Positions 17,769-25,690 of a stretch of DNA of 64,000 nucleotides are shown here, in pieces. Each line of letters starts with the position of its first letter. Positions within the stretch are counted from its first letter, which is position 1. Source of the stretch: Epidermidibacterium keratini (GTDB lineage Bacteria > Actinomycetota > Actinomycetes > Mycobacteriales > Antricoccaceae); NCBI RefSeq assembly GCF_009834025.1, contig NZ_CP047156.1, forward strand, positions 868,001-932,000, read 5' to 3'. A program made the translations under genes and the position numbers. Below the pieces are notes generated by a model, which ran no database searches, was not told the origin of the DNA, and saw nothing but the letters and a program-made list of their open reading frames with translations.

Positions 17769-18479
17769 CTACGGCTTTCGCAACTTGTCCACGCGGTCGG
17801 CGGGTTCCCCATTGTCTGGCACGTAAACTTCGTACCCCATCCGCCGGAGTACGTCGGCCGCTTCCCGTGGCGAATCACGAACCGCGGATCGCAACTGTTT
17901 TCGGCGCCACTTCTCCCGGCCGTCTTCGAGGTTGGTATGCCACCCATCGGCCGTATCCACGCCGAACTCGTCGATCAGCATCTGCAGCACATCTTCTAGT
18001 GCGGGTCGGAACCGTGACCCACCCACCGGTAGATGAATGTCAGAGAGCGCAGCGCGCCGTGCACTATCGACACGGCGGCGGGCCCGCCCCGTGGACTCTC
18101 CTCCCTTGCCGACTACCCACCCGACGGCACTTCGCTCGGCATGAACATGAAGGTGCGCAGTCGGGATGGCGCCTGCTGGGTCCCTACGGAACTCAAACCG
18201 CAGGATCGGTTCGCGATGATTGACGACTCGGACCTCGAATTCCGAACTCGCGACTGACAAGTACTCCCCACGATGATCCAGTTCGCAGGCCCAACGGCAA
18301 CTCAACTGAATCACCGGTTCGTTGTTAACCCGCAACTCGATAGGACTCGCCGTCTTGACGTCGAGCCGATCCTCGAGAACAGTCGCCACAACTTCGGGTT
18401 GCGCGCCGCGAAGTGTCGATTGAATCGTCGCGGTTACCTCGGCGGCAAACTCCTCAGCCTGCGCGGCGAGATCATTCAC
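17769..18479 (-). CDS. Unknown protein, second gene of a two-gene operon
   Basis: A 236-residue soluble protein of unrecognised family. The N-terminal part (about 1-110) is beta-rich with the segment LRFEFRRDP. The middle has LSDIHLPVGGSRFRPALEDVL at about 155-175, which looks like a conserved core (I recall similar unnamed proteins in actinobacteria), and the C-terminal part is basic (EKWRRKQLRSAVRD). No signal peptide or membrane segment. Its ATG overlaps the stop of the 63-residue gene by 4 bp (ATGA), so both are coupled. A large and a small coupled protein of unknown role could be a toxin-antitoxin or defence pair, but nothing proves it. Confidence 0.65.
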   Translation of the reverse strand: MNDLAAQAEEFAAEVTATIQSTLRGAQPEVVATVLEDRLDVKTASPIELRVNNEPVIQLSCRWACELDHRGEYLSVASSEFEVRVVNHREPILRFEFRRDPAGAIPTAHLHVHAERSAVGWVVGKGGESTGRARRRVDSARRAALSDIHLPVGGSRFRPALEDVLQMLIDEFGVDTADGWHTNLEDGREKWRRKQLRSAVRDSPREAADVLRRMGYEVYVPDNGEPADRVDKLRKP

Positions 18480-18667
18480 TCGCCGAGCAAGAACGAGAGC
18501 GTCCGCATTCGCTCAACATCGCGCATGGTCGCGTCATCGAGTTCGCCGCGATTGCTCATGTCGCGCAGCTCTGCAAGATTGCACGTGCCGACTCGTTCGG
18601 CCAATTTCGAGCCAAGCTCACGCAACTCTCGTTTGGCAGCTTCGCGCTCCAGAACCTCAACGCTCAT
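18476..18667 (-). CDS. Small helical protein, first gene of the two-gene operon
   Basis: A 63-residue charged, fully helical protein (MSVEVLEREAAKRELRELGS, then NLAELRDMSN, then VERMRTLSFLLGE). The ATG at 18665-18667 is preceded by GGGAGGG at good spacing; a start 23 codons earlier is less likely. A coiled-coil or partner-binding role is plausible. Its stop overlaps the start of the 236-residue gene. No family recognised. Confidence 0.65.
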   Translation of the reverse strand: MSVEVLEREAAKRELRELGSKLAERVGTCNLAELRDMSNRGELDDATMRDVERMRTLSFLLGE

Positions 18668-18776
18668 GATCGCCCTCCCAAGCTCTACCGTACGACAGGA
18701 ATGATGCCCGAGCGCGGCGACATTTCGCGGTTTCATTTGGAATAACTCGAAACGACGTGTGCGTCGCGGACCGCCC

Positions 18777-20147
18777 TTAAAACACCTTGCCGGGGTTGAA
18801 GATGCCCTTCGGGTCGAGCCCTGCCTTCACCGCCCGATACATCTGCAGCACCGGCTCGCCCACCTCGGTGGCCAGCCCCGGCATCTTCAGCAACCCGACT
18901 CCGTGCTCGCCGGTCACCGTCCCGCCGAGCTCCAGCGCGGCGTCGATGATCTGGTGGAATGCCGTCTTGCAGCGCTGCTCCATCTCGGAGTCGTCGTCGT
19001 ACGACGTGACCATGCACGGGTGCAGGTTGCCGTCGCCGGCGTGGGCGATGGTGGCGATGACGACGTCGTTCTCCTCGGCGATCTGCTCGACCCGCGCGAG
19101 CATGGCCGGGACGTTGCCCTTGGGCACGCACACGTCTTCGGTGAGCACCGGCCCGAGCCGCTCCAGCGCCGGGTAGGCCAGCCGTCGGGCGGCAAACAGC
19201 GCATCTGCTTCTTCCTGGGACTCGGCCTGCCCGGCCCAGGTCGCGCCGGCCTGCTCGAACGCGGCGATGAGCGTCTTCGCCTCGGCGTCACCGGCCGCGC
19301 CCGGGGCGTCGGTGTTGGCGAGCAGGATGTAGTTGGCGTCGGCCGACAGGCCCATGTTCTTCCAGTCGTCGACGACCTTCAGGCAGTAGCTGTCGACGAG
19401 CTCGAGCACCGACGGGATCACGCCGGACCGCGCGACACCGGCGATCGCCTCCCCCGCATCGGTCAGCCGGTCGAAGAACCCGGCCACCGTGCGCTCCGGT
19501 GGACGAGCGGGCATCAGCTTGAGCGTGATCTCGGTGATGATCCCGAGGGTGCCCTCCGAGCCGACCATCAACGCCGTGAGGTCTAGGCCCGCGACGCCCT
19601 TCGCCGTACGCCGCCCGACCCGCACCAGCTCACCCGCGCCGTTGACGAGCTGCAGACCGAGCACGTATTCGCGGGTCACGCCGTACTTCACGCAGCACAG
19701 CCCGCCCGCGTTGGTGGCGACGTTGCCGCCGATCGTCGACCACGGAGCCGAGGCTGGGTCCGGTGGATACCACAGCCCCTGCTGCGCAACTGCCGCCCTC
19801 AGATCGTCGTTGACGACTCCTGGCTGCACGACCGCGAGCCGCTCAAGAGGGTCGATCTCGAGCACCTGGTTGAGCTGCTCCATGGCGAGTACGACGCACC
19901 CGGGTACGGCGTTGGCACCTCCGGACAGCCCCGTGCCGGCGCCGCGCGCGACCACCGGAGCGTCGTGCTCCAGGCACACCTGGACGGTCGCCACGATGTC
20001 GTCGGTGCTTCGCGCACGCACCACTGCGGCCGGCAACGCAGAGTCAGCCCACGCCGCCTGGTCGCGGCGGTAGGACTCCAGCACCGCGGGGTCGGTGATG
20101 ACCTGATCGGGGGCGATGCGCTCGCGGAGCGCTTCGGTGATGTCCAT
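18777..20147 (-). CDS. FAD-linked 2-hydroxyacid dehydrogenase (GlcD / D-lactate dehydrogenase type)
   Basis: A 456-residue flavoprotein of the vanillyl-alcohol-oxidase fold. The FAD-binding segment has VVARGAGTGLSGGA (about 66-79), TIGGNVATNAGG and GSEGTLGIITE. The C-terminal cap has the metal/substrate motif HAGDGNLHP and GEHGVGLLK. Family members oxidise glycolate, D-lactate or D-2-hydroxyglutarate, usually feeding the respiratory chain. No GlcE/GlcF partners are present, so a single-subunit dehydrogenase is more likely. It follows the ridA gene by 61 bp on the same strand and may be read through from the IclR operon, though no shared chemistry is evident. Confidence 0.88.
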   Translation of the reverse strand: MDITEALRERIAPDQVITDPAVLESYRRDQAAWADSALPAAVVRARSTDDIVATVQVCLEHDAPVVARGAGTGLSGGANAVPGCVVLAMEQLNQVLEIDPLERLAVVQPGVVNDDLRAAVAQQGLWYPPDPASAPWSTIGGNVATNAGGLCCVKYGVTREYVLGLQLVNGAGELVRVGRRTAKGVAGLDLTALMVGSEGTLGIITEITLKLMPARPPERTVAGFFDRLTDAGEAIAGVARSGVIPSVLELVDSYCLKVVDDWKNMGLSADANYILLANTDAPGAAGDAEAKTLIAAFEQAGATWAGQAESQEEADALFAARRLAYPALERLGPVLTEDVCVPKGNVPAMLARVEQIAEENDVVIATIAHAGDGNLHPCMVTSYDDDSEMEQRCKTAFHQIIDAALELGGTVTGEHGVGLLKMPGLATEVGEPVLQMYRAVKAGLDPKGIFNPGKVF

Positions 20148-20208
20148 CCCTCAGAATCTACGACCATTTCGGCGTGTCGTCTGCTCGCACGAACAGGCGG
20201 CACGGGAT

Positions 20209-20613
20209 TCAGGACAGTACGGCGAGTGCGTCGATTTCGACCAGCATCTCCTCGCGAGGCAGTTCCACCATGACGGTGGTGCGGCACGGGAGCACATCGC
20301 CCGGTCCGAGTCGCTCGGTGAGGAAGGCACCGTACGCATCGTTCATGGCCGCGAAGTCCTCGCGCTTAGCCAGGTAGACGCGCAGCATCAGCACATCACC
20401 CAAGCCAGCTCCGCCGGCGGCAAGGATCGCCTCGACGTTCCTGAGAGTCTGGGTCGTCTGCGCAGCCACGTCGCCAGCAAAGAGGTACTCGTTGGTGGCG
20501 GGGTCGACCGGGCCTTGGCCCGACACCTGAAGGAGGCCGTTCTTGGTCACTCCTTGTGAAAACGTGTGTGCGGGAGCGGGCGCCTGGTCGGTGCTGATCT
20601 GTGTCTTGCTCAC
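20209..20613 (-). CDS. RidA-family reactive imine/enamine deaminase
   Basis: A 134-residue RidA/YjgF protein with GQGPVDPATNEYL, the mid-protein NVEAILAAGGAGLGDVLMLRVYL, and the conserved arginine that binds the carboxylate in PCRTTVMVELPR. RidA hydrolyses 2-aminoacrylate-like enamines/imines released by PLP dehydratases. It overlaps the iclR stop by 4 bp, so it is translated with the KDG kinase and IclR genes. That fits a job of cleaning up the imine made by the PLP dehydratase at 24389-25657, which is inference from context. Confidence 0.88.
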   Translation of the reverse strand: MSKTQISTDQAPAPAHTFSQGVTKNGLLQVSGQGPVDPATNEYLFAGDVAAQTTQTLRNVEAILAAGGAGLGDVLMLRVYLAKREDFAAMNDAYGAFLTERLGPGDVLPCRTTVMVELPREEMLVEIDALAVLS

Positions 20614-21395
20614 GGTGTCCTTTTCAGTCGGTGGTGGGAACGCTCGGACCGCGACATACCGGCCCAGTCCTCTTCGATTGCCGCCGTGGCTTCCAGCAGC
20701 TGGGGAAGTAATGCGTGCACCTCGTCCCGGCTTAAGGTGACGTCCGGTACCGAGATCGATACGGCTGCAACGATCGTGCCGCCCGCGTCACGCAGTGGTG
20801 CGGCGATGCAGTTGATGAAGCTTTCGTGCTCGCTGGAGTCCTCGGCCCACCCCCGGTCGCGAACTTTCTGAAGCACCTCACCGAACGCGACGGGGTCGGT
20901 GATCGTGTTGGCGGTGAACGGGCGGAAATCAGTGGCCGCAAGTGCCTCGGCGAGCCGGCGCTCGGGGAGCTCGCTAGCGAGTACCTTGCCGACCCCGGTG
21001 GCGTGCAATGGCGCGGGAAGCCCGATCCGGGAGTACATGCGCACCGCGTGCGTGCTCTCTACCTTGCCGATGTAGATCGGCTGGGCGTTTTCCAGCATGG
21101 CCAGGTGCACTGCCTGACCGCCCGTGGCTTTACCGAGCTCTTCGAGGTGTGGCATGGCGACGTCGCGGATCTGGTGCTGTTGCAGGGACGCCGTGCCTAG
21201 CTCGAATAACCGGGAGCCGAGCGAGAACTGGTGACGGTCGTCGCGCCTCACAAAGCGGTCGGCCTCGAGAGTTTGCAGCAGGCGAAGCGCGGTCGATTTG
21301 TGCACCCCCAGGGTGACTGATAGCTCATCCAGCGACTTCGGCCCCTCGCCCAGCTCACCGAGAATCGCGAGGGCGCGTTGCAGGCTCTGACTCAC
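20610..21395 (-). CDS. IclR-family transcriptional regulator of the sugar-acid locus
   Basis: A 261-residue regulator with an N-terminal winged helix (SLDELSVTLGVHKSTALRLL at about 20-40) and a C-terminal IclR effector domain (GLPAPLHATGVGKVLAS, then SFINCIAAPLRDAGGTIVAAVSIS). It is coupled by 4-bp overlaps to the sugar kinase before it and ridA after it. IclR members such as KdgR often sense 2-keto-3-deoxygluconate, which would fit its neighbours. The likely operator is the GCAAC/GTTGC array at 22523-22550 in the divergent promoter gap. Confidence 0.9.
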   Translation of the reverse strand: MSQSLQRALAILGELGEGPKSLDELSVTLGVHKSTALRLLQTLEADRFVRRDDRHQFSLGSRLFELGTASLQQHQIRDVAMPHLEELGKATGGQAVHLAMLENAQPIYIGKVESTHAVRMYSRIGLPAPLHATGVGKVLASELPERRLAEALAATDFRPFTANTITDPVAFGEVLQKVRDRGWAEDSSEHESFINCIAAPLRDAGGTIVAAVSISVPDVTLSRDEVHALLPQLLEATAAIEEDWAGMSRSERSHHRLKRTP

Positions 21396-22444
21396 CGCTC
21401 ACCTCCCACGGTCACGACCCCGGGCCAATGTAGTCCTTCGGAGTCCACGCGGATGGCCGACCACTCCGCGTCCGATGCGCCAAGCAGCCTTTCGCGAATC
21501 TGCGGCTCAGGCAGGCCAGTGACGTGGTCGCCTACCTCGGCCAAAACGCTGGCAGCAACGAGGTGGCCGAGCCGCAGCGAGCTGGTGATGTCTCGATCGG
21601 TGAGCAGTCCGTAGAGGTATCCAGCGGCGAACCCATCGCCGGCACCGACCGCCTCCACGACGTCGACCTTCAGCGCGGGGACCGTCGTACGTCGACCCAT
21701 CGGCGAGATGTCGGTCGCCACGTGATCGGCCTCCTTGAGCACGATGCGCGGTCGGTGACCGACGAGCTCACGCAGCGCCTCCGGCTCCGCGGTTCCGAGC
21801 GCGGCCAGGGCCTCGTCGGCGCCGAGCAGCAGTACGTCGGCAGCACGTAGCAGGTGCAGCAGCGGCTCCAGACTGCGTCCGCGCCACAGCGCCGGTCTCC
21901 AGTTGAGGTCGACGCTCAGCGTGAAACCGTCCTCGTCGCGGGCCGAGATCAGTGCCGGCAGCACGGTGCTGTCCTCGGGGAGGATGCCCGCCGTAATGCC
22001 TGAGGTGTGCACGAGTCGGCTGGCGCGCAACGCCGCAGCGACCTCGGGCTGGGCGAAGAGGTCCGCTGTCATCCCGGTCGCCGCTGACCCCGTGCGGTAG
22101 TAGTGCATGCGGCTGCCGGACACACCCTGCTCCTTGACGTAGGCCCCGGTGGGTCGGTCCTCGTCGTACTCGACGACCACCGCAACGCCACGTGCCCGAA
22201 GGTCCTGCTCGACGTAGCTGCCAAACGGATCGCGCCCGAGGCGCGAGACCCAGGTCGTCGCCAGCCCCAGCGCGGCCAACCCGCTGGCCACGTTCGCCTC
22301 GGCGCCTCCGACCGACAGGTCGAGGGAGTCCGGCCGCGCGCCGCGCATCGCAGGCGGCGCGTGCAGCACGACCATGCCCTCGCCGAGGCACAGCGCCACG
22401 GGCCTTGGGTTTACCGCCAAGGGGACCTCTCTTCGAGTGCTCAT
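21392..22444 (-). CDS. kdgK: PfkB-family sugar kinase, probable 2-keto-3-deoxygluconate kinase
   Basis: A 350-residue PfkB kinase. It begins VALCLGEGMVVL, carries LSVGGAEANVASGLAALG, has GSRMHYYRTGSAA (the YYR stretch is typical of KDG kinases), and ends with the anion-hole/catalytic-base motif VEAVGAGDGFAAGY. KDG kinase makes KDPG from 2-keto-3-deoxygluconate and ATP. The KDPG aldolase gene is directly divergent, which supports this substrate. The start is taken as ATG at 22442-22444 (MSTRREVPLA); an ATG eight codons upstream is possible. It is the first gene of kdgK-iclR-ridA. Confidence 0.82.
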   Translation of the reverse strand: MSTRREVPLAVNPRPVALCLGEGMVVLHAPPAMRGARPDSLDLSVGGAEANVASGLAALGLATTWVSRLGRDPFGSYVEQDLRARGVAVVVEYDEDRPTGAYVKEQGVSGSRMHYYRTGSAATGMTADLFAQPEVAAALRASRLVHTSGITAGILPEDSTVLPALISARDEDGFTLSVDLNWRPALWRGRSLEPLLHLLRAADVLLLGADEALAALGTAEPEALRELVGHRPRIVLKEADHVATDISPMGRRTTVPALKVDVVEAVGAGDGFAAGYLYGLLTDRDITSSLRLGHLVAASVLAEVGDHVTGLPEPQIRERLLGASDAEWSAIRVDSEGLHWPGVVTVGGER

Positions 22445-22522
22445 CTTCGGTGTCACCGACCCGCGCACGGTCGAACGCTTGCCGAGTGGGTGACAGAGAT
22501 GCTACAACCGACGATACACATA

Positions 22523-22550
22523 ACGCAACATGCGTTGCGTATTATGCAAC
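22523..22550. promoter_or_regulatory. Probable IclR operator: three GCAAC/GTTGC half-sites
   Basis: ACGCAAC (22523-22529) and GTTGCGT (22534-22540) form an exact inverted pair around ATGC, and a third half-site GCAAC at 22546-22550 pairs with the same GTTGC. It lies in the 117-bp gap between divergent kdgK and eda, just before the eda ribosome-binding site AGAGGAG (22551-22557). It could control both transcripts. Confidence 0.6.
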
Positions 22551-22561
22551 AGAGGAGAACG

Positions 22562-23227
22562 ATGGGTGAACGTCGACCCAGCGAGGTCGTCGACGCTGTA
22601 CGTCGCGACCGCGTCATCGCAGTGGTGCGCGCCGACCGAATCGGCGAGCCGACCACCCTGGCCGCGTCGCTAGTCGCCGGCGGCATCAGAATCATCGAGC
22701 TCACCTTCACCACGCCCGGCGTCCTCGATGCCCTGAGCGCTGTTTCGAAGGCAACGCACGAAATCGGCGCGATGATCGGCGCCGGAACAATCCGCTCGTG
22801 CGCTCAGGCCGAAGACGCTCTGAATGCCGGCGCGTCCTTCCTGGTCACCCCTGGACTCGGCGCTGAGGCACGCGAGATCGCCGAGCTAGCTCACGCGGCG
22901 GGCGCGGCCATGATTCATGGTGCGTTCACGGCCACCGAGGTCATGGCCGCACTCAGCGCCGGAGCCGACATCGTGAAGATCTTCCCGGCGCGCACCGGTG
23001 GGCCCCAGCATCTCGCCGACCTACTCGGGCCTTTCCCCGACGTACCCCTGCTCCCTTCGGGCGGCATCAACGAATCGAACGCGGCGGCCTATCTCGCCTC
23101 CGGAGCATGTGCAGTGACGGCCGGGACTTCGGTCGTCTCTCCCGAGGCCGTAGCGGCAGGCAGGTGGGACGAGATAACCACGCGTGCAACCGAGTTGGCC
23201 TCGGCGGTCCGCGGCGGAGCAGCATGA
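22562..23227 (+). CDS. eda: KDPG aldolase (2-dehydro-3-deoxy-6-phosphogluconate aldolase)
   Basis: A 221-residue class I aldolase. The N-terminal strand VIAVVRAD, the catalytic glutamate in IIELTFTTPG, IGAGTIRSCAQA, and the Schiff-base lysine in ADIVKIFPAR are all present; LLPSGGINESN binds phosphate. It splits KDPG to pyruvate and glyceraldehyde-3-phosphate. The ATG at 22562 has AGAGGAG at ideal spacing; upstream codons in frame lie in the promoter. It leads the rightward operon eda-M20-PLP enzyme-MFS. Confidence 0.9.
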   Translation: MGERRPSEVVDAVRRDRVIAVVRADRIGEPTTLAASLVAGGIRIIELTFTTPGVLDALSAVSKATHEIGAMIGAGTIRSCAQAEDALNAGASFLVTPGLGAEAREIAELAHAAGAAMIHGAFTATEVMAALSAGADIVKIFPARTGGPQHLADLLGPFPDVPLLPSGGINESNAAAYLASGACAVTAGTSVVSPEAVAAGRWDEITTRATELASAVRGGAA

Positions 23228-23270
23228 CGCCGCCATCTGACGCGAACCGCACCTACCAGCGAGGTATGAA

Positions 23271-24392
23271 ATGACACCAGTCGAAGAGCTGCTCGGCGAG
23301 CTGATCGCCATCCCGAGCATCAACCCCCGCGGCGAGCACGCGCCGGCCGAAACCCCGGTGGCGCAGTTTGTCGCACGCTGGGCGCAAGAGCGAGGCATGC
23401 AGGCTGAACTCGATGAAGTCGTCGACGGCCGGTGCAATGTCGTCGTCACCGTTTCCGGCGAGAGCGACGAGACGATCCTGCTGGAGACCCACCTCGATAC
23501 CGTCGAGGTCGACTCCGATGAGCTGCTTACAGCACGCCGCGACAACGACCGCATCTACGGGCGCGGAGCCTGCGATGCCAAGGGGCCACTGGCGGTATTC
23601 CTGTGCGCGATGGCGGCAGTCGCCGAACGTGGACGCCCCGCCCGGACAATCGTCCTCGCCGCGGTCATCGACGAGGAGCACCAGTACCAAGGGGTCCAGG
23701 CCTTCCGTCGCCGCGCGCTGCGTCCGATCGGCGGCATCATCGGAGAGCCGACCGAGCTGCGCATGGTGACAGCGCACAAGGGCTGCATGCGTTGCCGGAT
23801 CAACGCCACCGGGCCCGGCGGGCACAGCTCGGAGCCCTGGGACAAGATCAACCCGATCGCGGTCGTCGCCGAGATCGCCACCTATCTCAGCGAGACGGTC
23901 GCGCGCGAGTTAGAGACTCAACCAGCGCCCCTCGTCGGGCCACCGTCGTTGAGCGTGACCGAAGTGCGCGGTGGCCGCGGCCCCAACGTTCTGCCAGACT
24001 TCGCCAGCATCGGGATCGACCGGCGCACCGTCGCTGGCGAGGATCCGCACGAGGTGTGGGAACAGTTGCGTGCCAATCTTGTGTCGCGGTGGCCCAATGG
24101 TGTCGAGGTCGAAGAACCGCACACCGTCGACTACGCGTTGCATACTGCCTCCGATGATCCGTTCGTCGTCGAGGTTGCGCAGACCCTCACCGACCACGGT
24201 CTAGACGCGACCAGCGTTGGAGTCGGACACGGCACGGACGCGTCGAAGCTCGCGCTGGACGGCATACCGTGCATCGTCTTCGGCCCCGGATCAATCGGGC
24301 ACGCACATACGGCGGGCGAGTTCGTCCCGGTGGCGGACCTGCATCGTGCCCAAGCGGTGGTCGAGCAGCTACTGGCCGGCGGTGTCCGTTGA
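23271..24392 (+). CDS. M20 deacylase (ArgE/DapE family), probable N-acyl amino-sugar-acid deacetylase
   Basis: A 373-residue metallo-amidase. Metal ligands are seen in ETHLDTVEVD (His/Asp), GRGACDAKG (Asp), DEEHQ (Glu-Glu) and C-terminal HAHTAGEF (His). The dimerisation lid lies between about 170 and 290. Family members remove acyl groups from amino acids. The 44 bp after eda and the TTGA overlap with the PLP enzyme gene place it in one operon, so its product is probably the amine that the PLP enzyme eliminates. Deacetylation of N-acetyl-D-glucosaminate is my proposal, based on the KDG kinase and aldolase beside it. Confidence 0.85.
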   Translation: MTPVEELLGELIAIPSINPRGEHAPAETPVAQFVARWAQERGMQAELDEVVDGRCNVVVTVSGESDETILLETHLDTVEVDSDELLTARRDNDRIYGRGACDAKGPLAVFLCAMAAVAERGRPARTIVLAAVIDEEHQYQGVQAFRRRALRPIGGIIGEPTELRMVTAHKGCMRCRINATGPGGHSSEPWDKINPIAVVAEIATYLSETVARELETQPAPLVGPPSLSVTEVRGGRGPNVLPDFASIGIDRRTVAGEDPHEVWEQLRANLVSRWPNGVEVEEPHTVDYALHTASDDPFVVEVAQTLTDHGLDATSVGVGHGTDASKLALDGIPCIVFGPGSIGHAHTAGEFVPVADLHRAQAVVEQLLAGGVR

Positions 24393-25657
24393 TCGACGAC
24401 CCGAAAGACGTTGCGGTCCTCGACGACGGGCCGATCGGCCTGCGCTTTAAGGGCCTTCCGCCCGATGCGGCCGAGCTGACCTTGGCCGAGTTCGGCAACG
24501 AGCGGCGCCCGCTCTTTCGCGGTGGGTTTACTTGGCCGCTGATGACCTTGCGGCGCAATGCAATCGAGCACAACGCAACCCTGCTGGCAGGATTCGCACA
24601 GGCTCACGGCCTGGCGCTCGCACCGCACCTCAAGACGTCGATGTCACCGTTGCTGGCCGAGGTTGCACTGCGCCGCGGCGCCTGGGGTGTCACGGTAGCC
24701 ATGCCGCACCAGGCCCGGGTGTTCATGGCCCTCGGGGTTGACCGCATTCTTGTGGCCAACGAGGTCCTGGACGGCGAGTTCCTCGCCGAGGTGGGCGGCT
24801 GGACGGCGAGCGCTCCGGACCGGCGCCTTCTGTGCCTCGTGGACTCGGTCGCAGGCGCCGAGCTGATGGACCGCTCGGCCACCGCACCGCTTGAGGTGCT
24901 GGTCGACATCGGTCACGCCGGCGGCCGCACGGGGGTGCGTGACGTCGAGACGTTCGACGCTGTCGTGCAGGCAGTCGCCGACTCGGCACGCCTGCGGCTG
25001 CGAGGAGTGAGCTGCTACGAAGGCTCGGTCTCGCACTCCCGCGAGGAGGCCGAGCTGGCGAAGGTCCGCTCGTTTTTGCAGGTTGTCCGCGACCGCGCTG
25101 ATCAGGTGGCCGATCGCGTCGATGGCTCAATGATCGTGTCCGCTGGCGGCAGCATCTACTTCGACTGCGTCAGCGAGGTCCTCTCTCCTAGCGCCTTCGG
25201 CTCGTGCGACGTGGTGACCATCCTGCGTTCCGGCGCCTACCTGACCCACGACGACGGGTTGTACGCCGCAATCTCCCCGCTCGGTGAGGCCGTAGCCGAG
25301 CAGCGCAGGCTGCTTCCGGCGATCCGCGTGTGGGCTCAGGTCCTCTCGCGTCCCGAACCAGGCCTGGTGATCGTGGGCGCCGGACGCCGCGACCTCAACG
25401 AAGATTCAGGGCTGCCGCAGCCGGTGGAGGTTCGCGATCGCGCCGGCGAAGCGCCCCGATCGACCGGGTCCTGGCGCGTCACGACCCTTAATGATCAGCA
25501 CGCTTTTTGCGAGGTGCCCACGGCAGACCCAGTCGCACCCGGCGACCTCGTTGCGTTTGCCATCTCCCACCCGTGCACCGCTCACGACCGGTGGACCGCC
25601 CCTGTCGTGATCGACGACAACCACCAGGTCGTCGCCGTCGCGCGCAGCTACTTCTAA
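24389..25657 (+). CDS. PLP-dependent D-serine-dehydratase-like enzyme (DSD1/D-threonine-aldolase fold)
   Basis: A 422-residue fold-type III PLP enzyme. The PLP lysine is in APHLKTSMS near residue 80, the phosphate-binding region in VDIGHAGGRTGV, and the C-terminal domain has SHPCTAHDRW, the His-x-Cys metal site of eukaryotic-type D-serine dehydratases. These enzymes eliminate water and ammonia from 3-hydroxy D-amino acids. D-glucosaminate is such an amino acid (2R, 3-hydroxy) and would give KDG. The start is TTG at 24389, overlapping the previous stop as TTGA; no ATG fits. An aldolase activity or amino-acid deaminase is the alternative. Confidence 0.82.
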   Translation: MIDDPKDVAVLDDGPIGLRFKGLPPDAAELTLAEFGNERRPLFRGGFTWPLMTLRRNAIEHNATLLAGFAQAHGLALAPHLKTSMSPLLAEVALRRGAWGVTVAMPHQARVFMALGVDRILVANEVLDGEFLAEVGGWTASAPDRRLLCLVDSVAGAELMDRSATAPLEVLVDIGHAGGRTGVRDVETFDAVVQAVADSARLRLRGVSCYEGSVSHSREEAELAKVRSFLQVVRDRADQVADRVDGSMIVSAGGSIYFDCVSEVLSPSAFGSCDVVTILRSGAYLTHDDGLYAAISPLGEAVAEQRRLLPAIRVWAQVLSRPEPGLVIVGAGRRDLNEDSGLPQPVEVRDRAGEAPRSTGSWRVTTLNDQHAFCEVPTADPVAPGDLVAFAISHPCTAHDRWTAPVVIDDNHQVVAVARSYF

Positions 25658-25690
25658 TCAGCACAACCGCCCCTATTGATGAGGAAGTCC

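Noticed and set aside
17690-17790. Possible short plus-strand gene starting MAKIATRRTVLRR
   Set aside because: No ribosome-binding site, and it runs into the antisense of the gene at 17769; the 17561-17768 gap is better read as the promoter region of the acyl-CoA dehydrogenase.
16325-18220. Long plus-strand open frame antisense to the acyl-CoA dehydrogenase
   Set aside because: Typical high-GC antisense shadow; the minus-strand dehydrogenase is complete with all motifs.
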